From: CAYWNK01 sp047639615 | Lineage (GTDB): Bacteria > Planctomycetota > UBA1135 > GCA-002686595 | Assembly: GCA_047639615.1 (NCBI GenBank) | Contig: JBLIOL010000330.1 | Coordinates: forward strand, 1 to 5,906 | DNA: 5,906 nt | Direction of reading: 5' to 3' | Part shown: positions 1-5,560 of the stretch, in pieces | Numbering within the stretch: the stretch's first letter is position 1 | Layout: each line of letters begins with the position of its first letter | Notes under the pieces: generated by a model | What the model was told of the DNA's origin: nothing | Databases searched by the model: none | The model's input: the letters and a program-made list of their open reading frames with translations, nothing else | Program-made: the position numbers and the translations under genes

Positions 1-1
1 A

Positions 2-226
2 CTTGAGGGTGAGGGGCTTGAAGAGGCCATCGATGCGCTCGGGCGGTGTGTGGAGCGCTTGCCGGAATCCCTGGCTGGCATGGTGCGCTGGGTGTATGCG
101 GGCGGGCTGAGCCTGGGCGCGGCGGCGGAGCGTATGGAGCTTGGACTCGAGGCGGCGAAGAAGCGCTTGCAGCGTGCGCGTCAGCAACTGGCCGAGTGCC
201 TGCGACGGGCGGGGGTGCAGGTATGA
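2..226 (+). CDS. ECF-type sigma-70 factor, C-terminal fragment (region 4)
   Basis: The open frame enters from the left edge and ends at TGA 224-226; 74 residues are visible. Residues about 9-70 match sigma-70 region 4. There is an amphipathic 'ALGRCVERLPES' helix, then a helix-turn-helix (GLSLGAAAERM followed by the recognition helix EAAKKRLQRARQQLAECL). The 'C-V-E-R-L-P-E' lead-in and the C-terminal 'RARQQLAECLRR' resemble the ECF-like sigma factors common in Planctomycetes and Verrucomicrobia. In this family region 4.2 contacts the -35 element and recruits RNA polymerase core. Region 2 lies outside the window, so the subfamily cannot be fixed. The stop codon overlaps the next start as ATGA, the usual sign of translational coupling to a cognate regulator. 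Identity as a sigma factor is fairly sure; what it regulates is unknown. Confidence 0.82.
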   Translation, partial: LEGEGLEEAIDALGRCVERLPESLAGMVRWVYAGGLSLGAAAERMELGLEAAKKRLQRARQQLAECLRRAGVQV

Positions 227-1149
227 GCGCGCAGTCGTCTGAGGATTGGGCCTCCGATCGCTTGGTGCATGGGTTGCTGAGCGTGCGGGCTGAGCGTGCG
301 AGCGGGGCTGGGGCGGCGCGCTTGGAGCGTTCCTTGGCGCACTTGCGCGAGTCTAGGCAGTCGCGCTCGGCAAGCGTTCCGCGCTTTGGTTGGCGCGGGC
401 TCTTGGCTGCGGCTGCGGGGCTCGTGGGCGTGCTGCTGCTGGCGCGTCTGGCCTTTGACAGCAATGCTGCTTATGCCTTGCTGGAAGCCAGCGTGGCCGC
501 CGAGCGGGACAGCTTCGGTGCCCGGCACCATTGGGTTGCCTACGGCACGGATGCGTCCAGGGCCGAGGTCGTCGCTCTCGAAGGCCAAATGGATCTCTTG
601 GGAGAGCGCTACGCACGCTTCGATGCGCGCTCTCCGGACGGCCGCGTAGAGGTGCACATGGGGCGTACGCCGAACGGTTCCTGGATGCGCATCGGCGCAG
701 GTCCCTTGATCATCTCCGGGGACGACAATCCCGGCGCTGCCTCCTTGGATCACTCGGCGGAGATGCTCGCCTCGCCGGGCGCGTTCCTCGAACTCCTCGG
801 ACGAACCCATGACTTGGAAGTGCTGCCTCTGGCAGAGGGCTTCGATGGTCCGCGCCTCTTGGCAACCCGGCGCCACGCGCACGATCAAGAACCGGCAGAG
901 GTGGAGCTTTGGCTCGACCCCGAAACGAGCCGTGCCATGCGCCTCGAGCTGCGCTGGGAAGCGCGCGCCGCTGTCTCCATGGAAGAACTGCACCGCGAAG
1001 TAGCGAGCTCCCTGACCCAGGGAAGCTTCCTCTATGTACTCCCGCGCCTGGCTGCAGGCACGGAGCTAACTCTCACCCGCCTGGTGCTCGTGCGGCAAGC
1101 CGCCGAGCTCCAGGATCCGAAGGCCTTCGAGCCCGACCAGAACCGTTGA
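223..1149 (+). CDS. Single-pass membrane protein, probable anti-sigma factor or sigma-linked sensor
   Basis: 308 residues from ATG 223, chosen because it overlaps the sigma-factor stop (ATGA) and has a purine-rich GCAGGT just upstream; an in-frame ATG at 46 would lie deep inside the sigma gene. The layout is a 55-residue Arg-rich cytoplasmic N-terminus, one transmembrane helix at about 57-77 (GLLAAAAGLVGVLLLARLAF), then about 230 extracytoplasmic residues. The outer part alternates beta-type segments (RVEVHMGRTPNGSWMRIG, AEVELWLDPETSRAMRLELRW), faintly recalling the outer domains of RseB/LolA-like or outer-membrane-lipoprotein-sensing proteins. There is no cysteine anywhere, so it is not a zinc-binding (HxxxCxxC) anti-sigma domain. 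Position and topology suggest that the N-terminus holds the sigma factor and the outer domain senses the envelope. That role is inferred from context; no family was recognised with confidence. Confidence 0.75.
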   Translation: MSAQSSEDWASDRLVHGLLSVRAERASGAGAARLERSLAHLRESRQSRSASVPRFGWRGLLAAAAGLVGVLLLARLAFDSNAAYALLEASVAAERDSFGARHHWVAYGTDASRAEVVALEGQMDLLGERYARFDARSPDGRVEVHMGRTPNGSWMRIGAGPLIISGDDNPGAASLDHSAEMLASPGAFLELLGRTHDLEVLPLAEGFDGPRLLATRRHAHDQEPAEVELWLDPETSRAMRLELRWEARAAVSMEELHREVASSLTQGSFLYVLPRLAAGTELTLTRLVLVRQAAELQDPKAFEPDQNR

Positions 1150-1159
1150 CCTACTAGCC

Positions 1160-1363
1160 ATGACCAAGAACGAATCCAACCAACGCTCCAATTTTCTGCG
1201 CTACATCCTGATTGGCGGGATCGCGGCGATCAGCTTGCTCGGCGTGACTCTCGCCACTCAACACACGGGCCAGTCGGCCATAGACGACGACGGCAGCTGC
1301 TTGATCGCCCTCGTCCACGGCCATATGGGTTGGGAGGCCAGCTGTCCCTATCACGGCGAGTAG
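1160..1363 (+). CDS. Small single-helix membrane protein, function unknown
   Basis: 67 residues starting at ATG 1160, 10 nt after the preceding stop, so probably the third gene of the sigma-factor transcript. A polar, charged N-terminus (about 1-14) leads into one hydrophobic helix at about 15-33 (YILIGGIAAISLLGVTLAT). A short tail outside or in the periplasm follows, with an acidic DDD (42-44), C47, two His (54, 56), and C62 in a SCPYHGE ending. The two cysteines could form a disulfide or, with the histidines, hold a metal; this is speculation from composition only. No good Shine-Dalgarno sequence is visible, which fits translational coupling to the gene before it. I do not recognise a family. 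The coding call rests on spacing, a membrane helix and an intact frame. Confidence 0.55.
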   Translation: MTKNESNQRSNFLRYILIGGIAAISLLGVTLATQHTGQSAIDDDGSCLIALVHGHMGWEASCPYHGE

Positions 1364-1376
1364 TCTCGTTCGACCA

Positions 1377-1395
1377 TCACCGGGGGGATCGGTGA
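1377..1395 (+). other. Small inverted repeat after the sigma operon
   Basis: TCACCG (1377-1382) pairs with CGGTGA (1390-1395) around a 7-nt G-rich loop. It lies 13 nt past the stop of the 67-aa gene. No run of T follows, so it is at best a weak factor-dependent 3' end or part of a larger folded leader. Confidence 0.3.
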
Positions 1396-1475
1396 AACCC
1401 TAGGGGCCAAAGGTGGTCTCTAGGGAGCACGCAGTGAGCGTGTCGAGTTTGGGCCCTCGTGGGTGGCCCGTGCGT

Positions 1476-1502
1476 GAGCCGGGATCCTGTGGGTCCCGGC
1501 TC
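1476..1502 (+). promoter_or_regulatory. Strong RNA hairpin in the leader of the EF-hand gene
   Basis: Nine perfect pairs, GAGCCGGGA (1476-1484) with TCCCGGCTC (1494-1502), extend inward by a T-G wobble and two C-G pairs. The result is a 12-bp stem with a TGT loop. The stem ends 14 nt before the Shine-Dalgarno of the gene at 1529. No U tract follows (GGCGAGTTCTTG), so it is not a classical intrinsic terminator. It could stabilise the mRNA, act as a 3' end for the sigma operon, or be the expression-platform part of a structured leader. Confidence 0.5.
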
Positions 1503-1516
1503 GGCGAGTTCTTGAC

Positions 1517-1522
1517 GAAGGA
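1517..1522 (+). promoter_or_regulatory. Ribosome binding site deciding the start at 1529
   Basis: GAAGGA sits directly against an ATG at 1523 (no spacer), but 6 nt from the in-frame ATG at 1529. The normal spacing favours 1529. Confidence 0.65.
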
Positions 1523-1528
1523 ATGCTC

Positions 1529-1942
1529 ATGAAGAGTTGGGTTCTGCTGGTCGCCGGTGCGGCCGTCTGTTCGGTGGCTTGTGCGTCGATTCCGATGGAG
1601 GTGATCCATGGGAAGACGGATTGCTACGAGGTGAACGCCCTGGACGCGAGTTTGGGTGAGGACACCTTCTCGGTCAGCGGGTTTCAGGTTGTTGCCAACG
1701 TGAACTGCCCAAAGATCAAGTCTGTCCTGATCAAGGTCTTCGATGACGTGGATGGGGATGGCGTTCACGATGTTGATGAACAACTGTTCGACCAAATCTA
1801 TGCCCTATCCAATCCGCCGTCTGGGACGTTGACCACGGGTGCCATGTCAGGAGGCAAGAGCACGAAGAATGGCGGTACCGCCTGGTCCACGACTCTCGTC
1901 AACAGCGACGGCAAACAGACCAGCTTCGGTGGCTACTTCTAG
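1529..1942 (+). CDS. Small exported protein with one EF-hand calcium-binding loop
   Basis: 137 residues from ATG 1529; the ATG two codons earlier is too close to the Shine-Dalgarno. The N-terminus is a signal sequence: M-K, a hydrophobic core WVLLVAGAAV, then SVAC-A-S around residues 15-20. It could be cut by signal peptidase I after ACA, or be a poor lipobox with C18 (Ser at -3 is atypical), so lipoprotein status is open. Residues 73-84 (DVDGDGVHDVDE) fit the EF-hand loop: Asp at positions 1, 3 and 5, Gly at 6, Asp at 9 and Glu at 12. A single loop of this kind is known from excalibur, dockerin and thrombospondin type 3 calcium sites. C32 and C60 in the mature part could form a disulfide. 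The C-terminus is rich in Gly, Ser and Thr. Export and calcium binding are inferred; no overall family was recognised. Confidence 0.72.
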   Translation: MKSWVLLVAGAAVCSVACASIPMEVIHGKTDCYEVNALDASLGEDTFSVSGFQVVANVNCPKIKSVLIKVFDDVDGDGVHDVDEQLFDQIYALSNPPSGTLTTGAMSGGKSTKNGGTAWSTTLVNSDGKQTSFGGYF

Positions 1943-1963
1943 GCCTGCAGTGCATGCGGCCTA
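1940..1963 (+). other. Inverted repeat spanning the stop of the EF-hand gene
   Basis: TAGGCC (1940-1945, including the stop codon) is the exact reverse complement of GGCCTA (1958-1963), with a 12-nt loop that itself contains GCATGC. There is no T tract, so it is not a convincing terminator. The next gene is only 66 nt on and may be co-transcribed. Confidence 0.3.
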
Positions 1964-1993
1964 CCAATCGAGAATCCCAAGAGACCGAGTACT

Positions 1994-1999
1994 AAGGAG
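1994..1999 (+). promoter_or_regulatory. Strong Shine-Dalgarno for the gene at 2009
   Basis: AAGGAG is followed after 9 nt by ATG 2009 and after 6 nt by an in-frame GTG at 2006. ATG is preferred by codon type, but GTG cannot be excluded; the difference is one residue. Confidence 0.65.
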
Positions 2000-2008
2000 A
2001 AAACTGTG

Positions 2009-2497
2009 ATGAACAAGCGAACCAAAATCCTAGCCAGCGCCTTTGGCCTGCTGGCCCTTTGCGCAGCAACCCTGGGGCAGCCGGCCCAGCAGGTTGCGGA
2101 TTCCATGAAAGCGCGGCTGCTGACGGAGCGGGCGGAGGTCGGGTACTACGACGGGCACGTGGGCATCGAGTTCCAAATCCGGAACCTCGGTGAGACGCCG
2201 ATCGGCGATCGTGAGGTGCGCGTGGTCGACTTGGATCCGGCCCTGCCCAAGCTGCTGGGTGGTGTGCGCGATGATCGCGCTCCGCTCTCGGGGGCCATGG
2301 AATTCAATGGGATGCTCATCCCCATGGAGTTGCTGCCCGGCGGGGATCTGATCGGCACGCTGCCCCGGGGCGCCTTTCAGTGGTTCTCATCAAACACGCT
2401 GAAGGTGCGTGTATTCGATGGGTTTGCTACATCGAGGGGGACTCCTAGCGGGGAGACGATCGTGACTTGGCAGATCGCTACGGGGTCATTGCTCTAG
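2009..2497 (+). CDS. Secreted protein of unknown function
   Basis: 162 residues with a clear signal peptide: positive n-region MNKRTK, hydrophobic core ILASAFGLLALCAA, and probable signal peptidase I cleavage near TLG-Q (about residue 23). C18 follows L-A-L, which is not a lipobox. The mature part looks all-beta: GIEFQIRNLGETPIGDREV (52-70) has the character of an immunoglobulin-like or CARDB-like strand pair with the usual 'N-x-G' turn. TLKVRVFDGFA (130-140) and IVTWQIATG (151-159) look like later strands. No catalytic motif is seen. It follows the EF-hand gene in the same direction after 66 nt with its own good ribosome binding site. Its 3' end overlaps the convergent lipoprotein gene by 12 nt. 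It may be a surface or periplasmic partner of its neighbour, but that is context only. Confidence 0.7.
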   Translation: MNKRTKILASAFGLLALCAATLGQPAQQVADSMKARLLTERAEVGYYDGHVGIEFQIRNLGETPIGDREVRVVDLDPALPKLLGGVRDDRAPLSGAMEFNGMLIPMELLPGGDLIGTLPRGAFQWFSSNTLKVRVFDGFATSRGTPSGETIVTWQIATGSLL

Positions 2498-3286
2498 GGC
2501 ATCCGCGCCCAGACTGAGCTCGATCAGCAACGGGCGGTGATCGGAAATCAGGGGCTCGTCGATGACACGCATGGACCCTGCATGCATGCGACTTCCCGGC
2601 CGCACCAGGCAGTAGTCGATCTGTCTTTCGGGTGCGTCGGCGGGGAATGTGAAGTGGTTGCCGCTGCAGGGGATTTCGGTGAAATCCTCGGCTAGGCGCT
2701 GCATTACGGCCGTGCCTGGCTGGGAGTTGAAATCCCCGGCCAGGACTACGGGATGATCCCAGTCCCTGTAGTAGTCCATCAGGGTCTCGGCCTGGGCCAG
2801 GCGTTCCGCTTCGGTGCGATAGAGGTGAATGCTGACCACCGTGACCGGGCCCTGGGGCGTGAGGACTTCGATGCCCAGGGCTATGCGCGGTTCGCTGCCG
2901 TCCGGTAGGCGCAGGTTGTGGACCTTGAGAATGGGGTAGCGCGAGAGCACGGCCATGCCGTACTCGCCGCCTTGGTAAGGCATGAAGGCGCCGAAGGCGG
3001 AGTGCAGTCCGCAGGCTTCGCCGAGCCAGGCGGCCTGGTCTACGCCGCCGGTGCGCGTGCAGGAATTGTCGATCTCCTGCAGGGTGACTATGTCCGGGTC
3101 GTGGCTACGGATGAGCTGGGCGGCGCGCTCGAGGTCGAGCTTGTCATCCATGCCTGCGCCGTGCCGGATGTTGTAGGCCAGGATGCGCAGCGGGCTGGCT
3201 GGCGTGCCTTGCCCAACTTGGCAGGCGGCGAGCAGTAGTAGCAAGCCACTGAGGAGTAGGGGGCGTCGGCTAAGCGAGGTATCCAT
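2486..3286 (-). CDS. Endonuclease/exonuclease/phosphatase (EEP) family lipoprotein
   Basis: 266 residues from ATG at 3286-3284. This start gives an ideal lipoprotein signal: MDTSLSRRP, a run of Leu, then L-A-A-C with C22 lipidated; the frame stays open upstream but has no such signal. EEP (DNase I-like) fold motifs appear in order: N39 in AYNIRHG, E71 in TLQEID (metal ligand), GMAVLSR at 110-116, H154 in SIHL, D185 and N187 in AGDFNSQP, D224 in QIDYCLV, and D249-H250 in SDHRPL. The full Mg-dependent phosphodiesterase site is present and the length is usual for the family. Members cleave nucleic acids, sphingomyelin or inositol phosphates, so the substrate is open; being membrane-anchored outside the cytoplasm fits a lipid or extracellular-DNA substrate. 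The start overlaps the upstream PAQR gene by 17 nt, implying one transcript and coupled translation. No Shine-Dalgarno is visible. Confidence 0.9.
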   Translation of the reverse strand: MDTSLSRRPLLLSGLLLLLAACQVGQGTPASPLRILAYNIRHGAGMDDKLDLERAAQLIRSHDPDIVTLQEIDNSCTRTGGVDQAAWLGEACGLHSAFGAFMPYQGGEYGMAVLSRYPILKVHNLRLPDGSEPRIALGIEVLTPQGPVTVVSIHLYRTEAERLAQAETLMDYYRDWDHPVVLAGDFNSQPGTAVMQRLAEDFTEIPCSGNHFTFPADAPERQIDYCLVRPGSRMHAGSMRVIDEPLISDHRPLLIELSLGADALEQ

Positions 3287-3914
3287 AGACAGATTGAAAG
3301 TGGCAGCAGGTTCCGGCGAGTACAAAGAGGTGCCAGACGGCATGGTGGTACTTGAGGCTCTCGCGTGTGTAGAAGATTGTGCCCAAGGAGTAGAACAAGC
3401 CACCGGCCAGCAGCCATCCCAGGCAGGCGCCGGGTAGGGCCTCGTACATGGGCTTGGCTGCGATCACACCTACCCAACCCATGGTCAGGTACAGCAGCGT
3501 CGACATGCGCGGGAAGCGTCCTATGAAGAAGACCTTGAAGGAGATGCCCATGAGGGTCATGCCCCAGAGCACGCCGAAGAGTGACCAGCCCCAAGCGCCG
3601 CGCAGGGTGATCAATAGGAAGGGCGTGTAGGAGCCCGCGATCAGCACATAAATCATGGCATGATCGAAGACCTTCAAGCGCATGCGCGCATCGGTCCTGG
3701 AGAAGCTGTGATACAGGGTCGAAGCCGTGTACAGCAGCACCATGGACGTGCCGAAGATCGAGAAGCTCACCACCCGCCAGACGTCGCCCGTGGAGGAGGC
3801 GCGCACGATCAGAAGCACCAGTGCGGCCACGCTAAGTAGCGCACCAATCCCGTGGGTGACCGCGTGCGCGATCTCCTCACGGGCGCTGTATTCCTGCTTG
3901 CTGCCTGCTTGCAT
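3270..3914 (-). CDS. trhA: PAQR/hemolysin III family membrane protein (TrhA-like)
   Basis: 214 residues from ATG 3914-3912. The frame is open far upstream, but that part is the antisense of the VOC gene and lacks membrane character. Seven hydrophobic segments lie at roughly 19-37, 47-66, 84-102, 109-127, 138-156, 162-181 and 192-212, the family topology. Signature residues are EEIAHAVTHG (13-22), S65-x3-H69 in ASTLYHS, D84-H85 at the start of helix 3, and H191-x3-H195 in KYHHAVWH. The Ser/His, Asp and paired His correspond to the zinc-site residues of the PAQR/CREST superfamily (adiponectin receptors, alkaline ceramidase). Bacterial members are linked to membrane-fluidity homeostasis; the hemolysin name is historical. 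No Shine-Dalgarno is evident. The gene overlaps the EEP lipoprotein gene downstream by 17 nt and lies 24 bp from the divergent VOC gene. Confidence 0.92.
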   Translation of the reverse strand: MQAGSKQEYSAREEIAHAVTHGIGALLSVAALVLLIVRASSTGDVWRVVSFSIFGTSMVLLYTASTLYHSFSRTDARMRLKVFDHAMIYVLIAGSYTPFLLITLRGAWGWSLFGVLWGMTLMGISFKVFFIGRFPRMSTLLYLTMGWVGVIAAKPMYEALPGACLGWLLAGGLFYSLGTIFYTRESLKYHHAVWHLFVLAGTCCHFQSVYGYLA

Positions 3915-3938
3915 GAATGGCCAGTGTACTCTGGAGCC

Positions 3939-4322
3939 ATGCACTGCCAACCCATGATCAATGTGGCCGATGTTCAGGCCAGCTCGCGCTGGTATCAGCA
4001 GCTGGTGGGTCTGGAGAGCGGCCACGGCGGGTCGGACTTCGAGATGCTCATGAGTGGAAAGGAGCTGGCGCTGATGTTGCACAACGCGGCCGCCGCCGAA
4101 CACCACCCCGGATCCGAATCCAGCGGTCCGGTGGGAAAGGGGGTGGTCATGTACTACCGCGTGGGCGAGGACCTGGCCCCGGCGGGGGAGCGAGCCAAGG
4201 AAATGGCCGCCAGCATCTTGAAGCCGATCGCCTTCAACGAGCTTGCCCACCAGGAAGAGCTCTGGGTCAAGGACCCCGATGGCTACACGGTCGTACTCTG
4301 CGGGCCCGCTGCCTGGGGGTAG
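3939..4322 (+). CDS. VOC family protein (glyoxalase/bleomycin-resistance fold)
   Basis: 127 residues from ATG 3939. A longer reading from 3852 would run through the start of the divergent membrane-protein gene and add a segment unlike the family. The protein begins in the first VOC beta strand: QPMINVADVQASSRWYQQLVGLESGHGG is the classic 'V-x-D-v-x-x-S-x-x-WY-x-x-L-G' opening. It continues with FEMLMSGKELALMLHN (34-49), a strand at KGVVMYYRV, the EDLAPAGERAKEMAASI helix, and the closing ELWVKDPDGYTVVLCGP with the family's DPDG turn (112-115). The length fits a single VOC module of two beta-alpha-beta-beta-beta repeats. Candidate metal ligands include H48 and E107, but a full ligand set could not be assigned, so enzyme versus binding protein is open. 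GGAG lies only 2 nt before the start, so initiation may be weak or leaderless. Confidence 0.88.
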   Translation: MHCQPMINVADVQASSRWYQQLVGLESGHGGSDFEMLMSGKELALMLHNAAAAEHHPGSESSGPVGKGVVMYYRVGEDLAPAGERAKEMAASILKPIAFNELAHQEELWVKDPDGYTVVLCGPAAWG

Positions 4323-4352
4323 GTGGGGGACGGCCCACATGCGGAACTGCTG

Positions 4353-4358
4353 AATAAT
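4353..4358 (+). promoter_or_regulatory. Possible -10 element for the acyltransferase gene
   Basis: AATAAT (5/6 to TATAAT) lies in the only AT-rich patch (4343-4368) of the 98-nt gap between the VOC and acyltransferase genes. No matching -35 hexamer is seen at 16-18 bp, so this is a weak call. A nearby inverted repeat, GGGGCT (4379-4384) with AGCCCC (4401-4406), would then fold in the 5' leader just before the start codon. Confidence 0.22.
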
Positions 4359-4420
4359 CGTTTCTAAACCCGTGGCGTGGGGCTTCCGAAGAGGCTGAAG
4401 AGCCCCCTCGGGTCCCCGTC

Positions 4421-5542
4421 ATGGACGAAACGAATTCGAAGACTAAGCAGGCGCTAGAAGGCGCATCCGCCCAAGGGCGCAGTCGTCGCATCCTTGAGCT
4501 TGATGCCCTGCGCGGGCTCGCAGCCCTGGCAGTGGTCCTCTACCACTACACCACACGCTACGAGTTCAAGGTCGGCCACACGAGTGCGCCAGCATTCTCG
4601 GTGCCCTTCGGCCACTACGGCGTCGAGCTCTTCTTCCTGCTCTCGGGTTTCGTGATCTTCATGACCCTGCAGCGCACCAAGCGCGCGCGTGACTTCGTCA
4701 TCTCGCGCTTCTCGCGGCTCTACCCCGGCTTCTGGGTGGGCATGGCCGTGACCCTCGCAGCCATCGGTATGATGGGTCTGCCTTTCGCGGGCTATAGCAT
4801 CGGCGCCAAGGATATCCTCGTCAACGCGGCCATGCTCCAGCGCTACGTGCCTGGCACTCGCTTTGTGGACGGCGCCTACTGGACGCTGTGCGTGGAGCTG
4901 ACCTTCTACGGTTGGATCTTCATGCTCTTCCTCTCCGGCCATCTCAAGCGCGTCCGTCTGGCGATCGCCGCCTTGGTCGGGCTCGAGCTCGCCCTGCACT
5001 TCGTCACCAACGGCGGCGACATCACAGCACCCTTTCCCTTGCGTGCACTGCGCCAGGTTGCCCTCGCTCACTTCGGCCCCTACTTCGGCGCCGGCATCCT
5101 CTTCTACCAACTGCGCAATCGCGCGCCCGGGTCGAGTGCCTCAGGCGACTTCTTCGGGATCCTCGCCTGCCTGGTTGCGGTAGCCTTGATGCGGCCCATG
5201 CCAGACTTCATCGCCTCCGTAGTCTGCTTCGGGATCTTCGCCCTCCTGGTTGGCGGCAAGCTTAGCTTCCTCGCTTCGCGGCCCCTGCTCTTCCTGGGCG
5301 CCATCTCCTACTCGCTCTACGTGGTGCACCAGAACGTGGGCTTCCTACTCCTTCGCCACGCGGAAGCCGCAGGCATGAATCCCAACCTAGCGATCCTGTT
5401 GGCCACTGCCGTATCTTTGGCCATCGCCACGGCGATCACCTTCCTCGTCGAGCGCCCCGCTCTACAGGGAATTCGCCGCCTGACTACTCGCTCGACGCCC
5501 GTTGCTCAGACAGGAATCAAGCCCGCACCCCTCTCGACCTAG
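4421..5542 (+). CDS. Acyltransferase family 3 (OafA/YrhL-like) integral membrane protein
   Basis: 373 residues from ATG 4421; the hydrophilic first 22 residues precede the usual family beginning. The signature RILELDALRGLAALAVVLYHY (23-43) carries the conserved catalytic-type His42 at the end of helix 1. It is followed by HYGVELFFLLSGFVIF (65-80), FVISRFSRLYPGFW (92-105), DGAYWTLCVELTFY (150-163, with the conserved W-x-L-x-x-E), RPLLFLGAISYSLYVVHQ (287-304) and a final FLVERPA (341-347). About ten hydrophobic segments fit the fold, and the length is standard. The family moves acetyl or other acyl groups across the inner membrane onto sugars of O-antigen, exopolysaccharide, peptidoglycan or macrolides; there is no SGNH domain and the acceptor is unknown. 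No clear Shine-Dalgarno is seen. The last two bases of the TAG stop are the first bases of the inverted-repeat element, so the C-terminal tail may have been altered by insertion. Confidence 0.93.
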   Translation: MDETNSKTKQALEGASAQGRSRRILELDALRGLAALAVVLYHYTTRYEFKVGHTSAPAFSVPFGHYGVELFFLLSGFVIFMTLQRTKRARDFVISRFSRLYPGFWVGMAVTLAAIGMMGLPFAGYSIGAKDILVNAAMLQRYVPGTRFVDGAYWTLCVELTFYGWIFMLFLSGHLKRVRLAIAALVGLELALHFVTNGGDITAPFPLRALRQVALAHFGPYFGAGILFYQLRNRAPGSSASGDFFGILACLVAVALMRPMPDFIASVVCFGIFALLVGGKLSFLASRPLLFLGAISYSLYVVHQNVGFLLLRHAEAAGMNPNLAILLATAVSLAIATAITFLVERPALQGIRRLTTRSTPVAQTGIKPAPLST

Positions 5543-5560
5543 GAGCGTGTCGCGCGTAGC
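5541..5560 (+). repeat. Left terminal inverted repeat
   Basis: Begins with AGGAGCGTGTCGCGC. Its first two bases complete the acyltransferase TAG stop (T at 5540). Confidence 0.7.

Noticed and set aside
46..222. ATG at 46 extending the membrane regulator by 59 residues
   Set aside because: The extension lies wholly inside the sigma-factor coding frame and is Gly/Ala/Arg-rich out-of-frame sequence; the ATGA junction at 223 explains the true start.
181..993. 270-codon open frame on the minus strand
   Set aside because: Antisense of the membrane-regulator gene; composition is the Arg/His/Gln-rich type expected from the complement of GC-rich coding DNA, with no motif.
1476..1502. Intrinsic terminator for the sigma operon
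   Set aside because: The stem is strong but GGCGAGTTCTTG follows, with no T run; kept as a hairpin of unknown role.
2009..2080. Lipoprotein signal in the 162-aa secreted protein
   Set aside because: The cysteine at residue 18 follows L-A-L, and Leu at -1 is not accepted by signal peptidase II; a signal peptidase I site fits better.
3287..3403. 39-residue N-terminal extension of the EEP lipoprotein
   Set aside because: It would bury a perfect lipoprotein signal inside the protein and increase the overlap with the PAQR gene.
3088..3594. 168-codon open frame on the minus strand
   Set aside because: An out-of-frame shadow across the PAQR and EEP genes on the same strand.
3915..4340. 142-codon N-terminal extension of the PAQR protein
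   Set aside because: It is the antisense of the VOC gene and is not membrane-like; the family begins near the MQAGSKQEYSAREE start.
4454..5110. 218-codon open frame on the minus strand
   Set aside because: Antisense of the acyltransferase gene, whose family motifs are unmistakable; the minus product is low-complexity Glu/Gly/His-rich.
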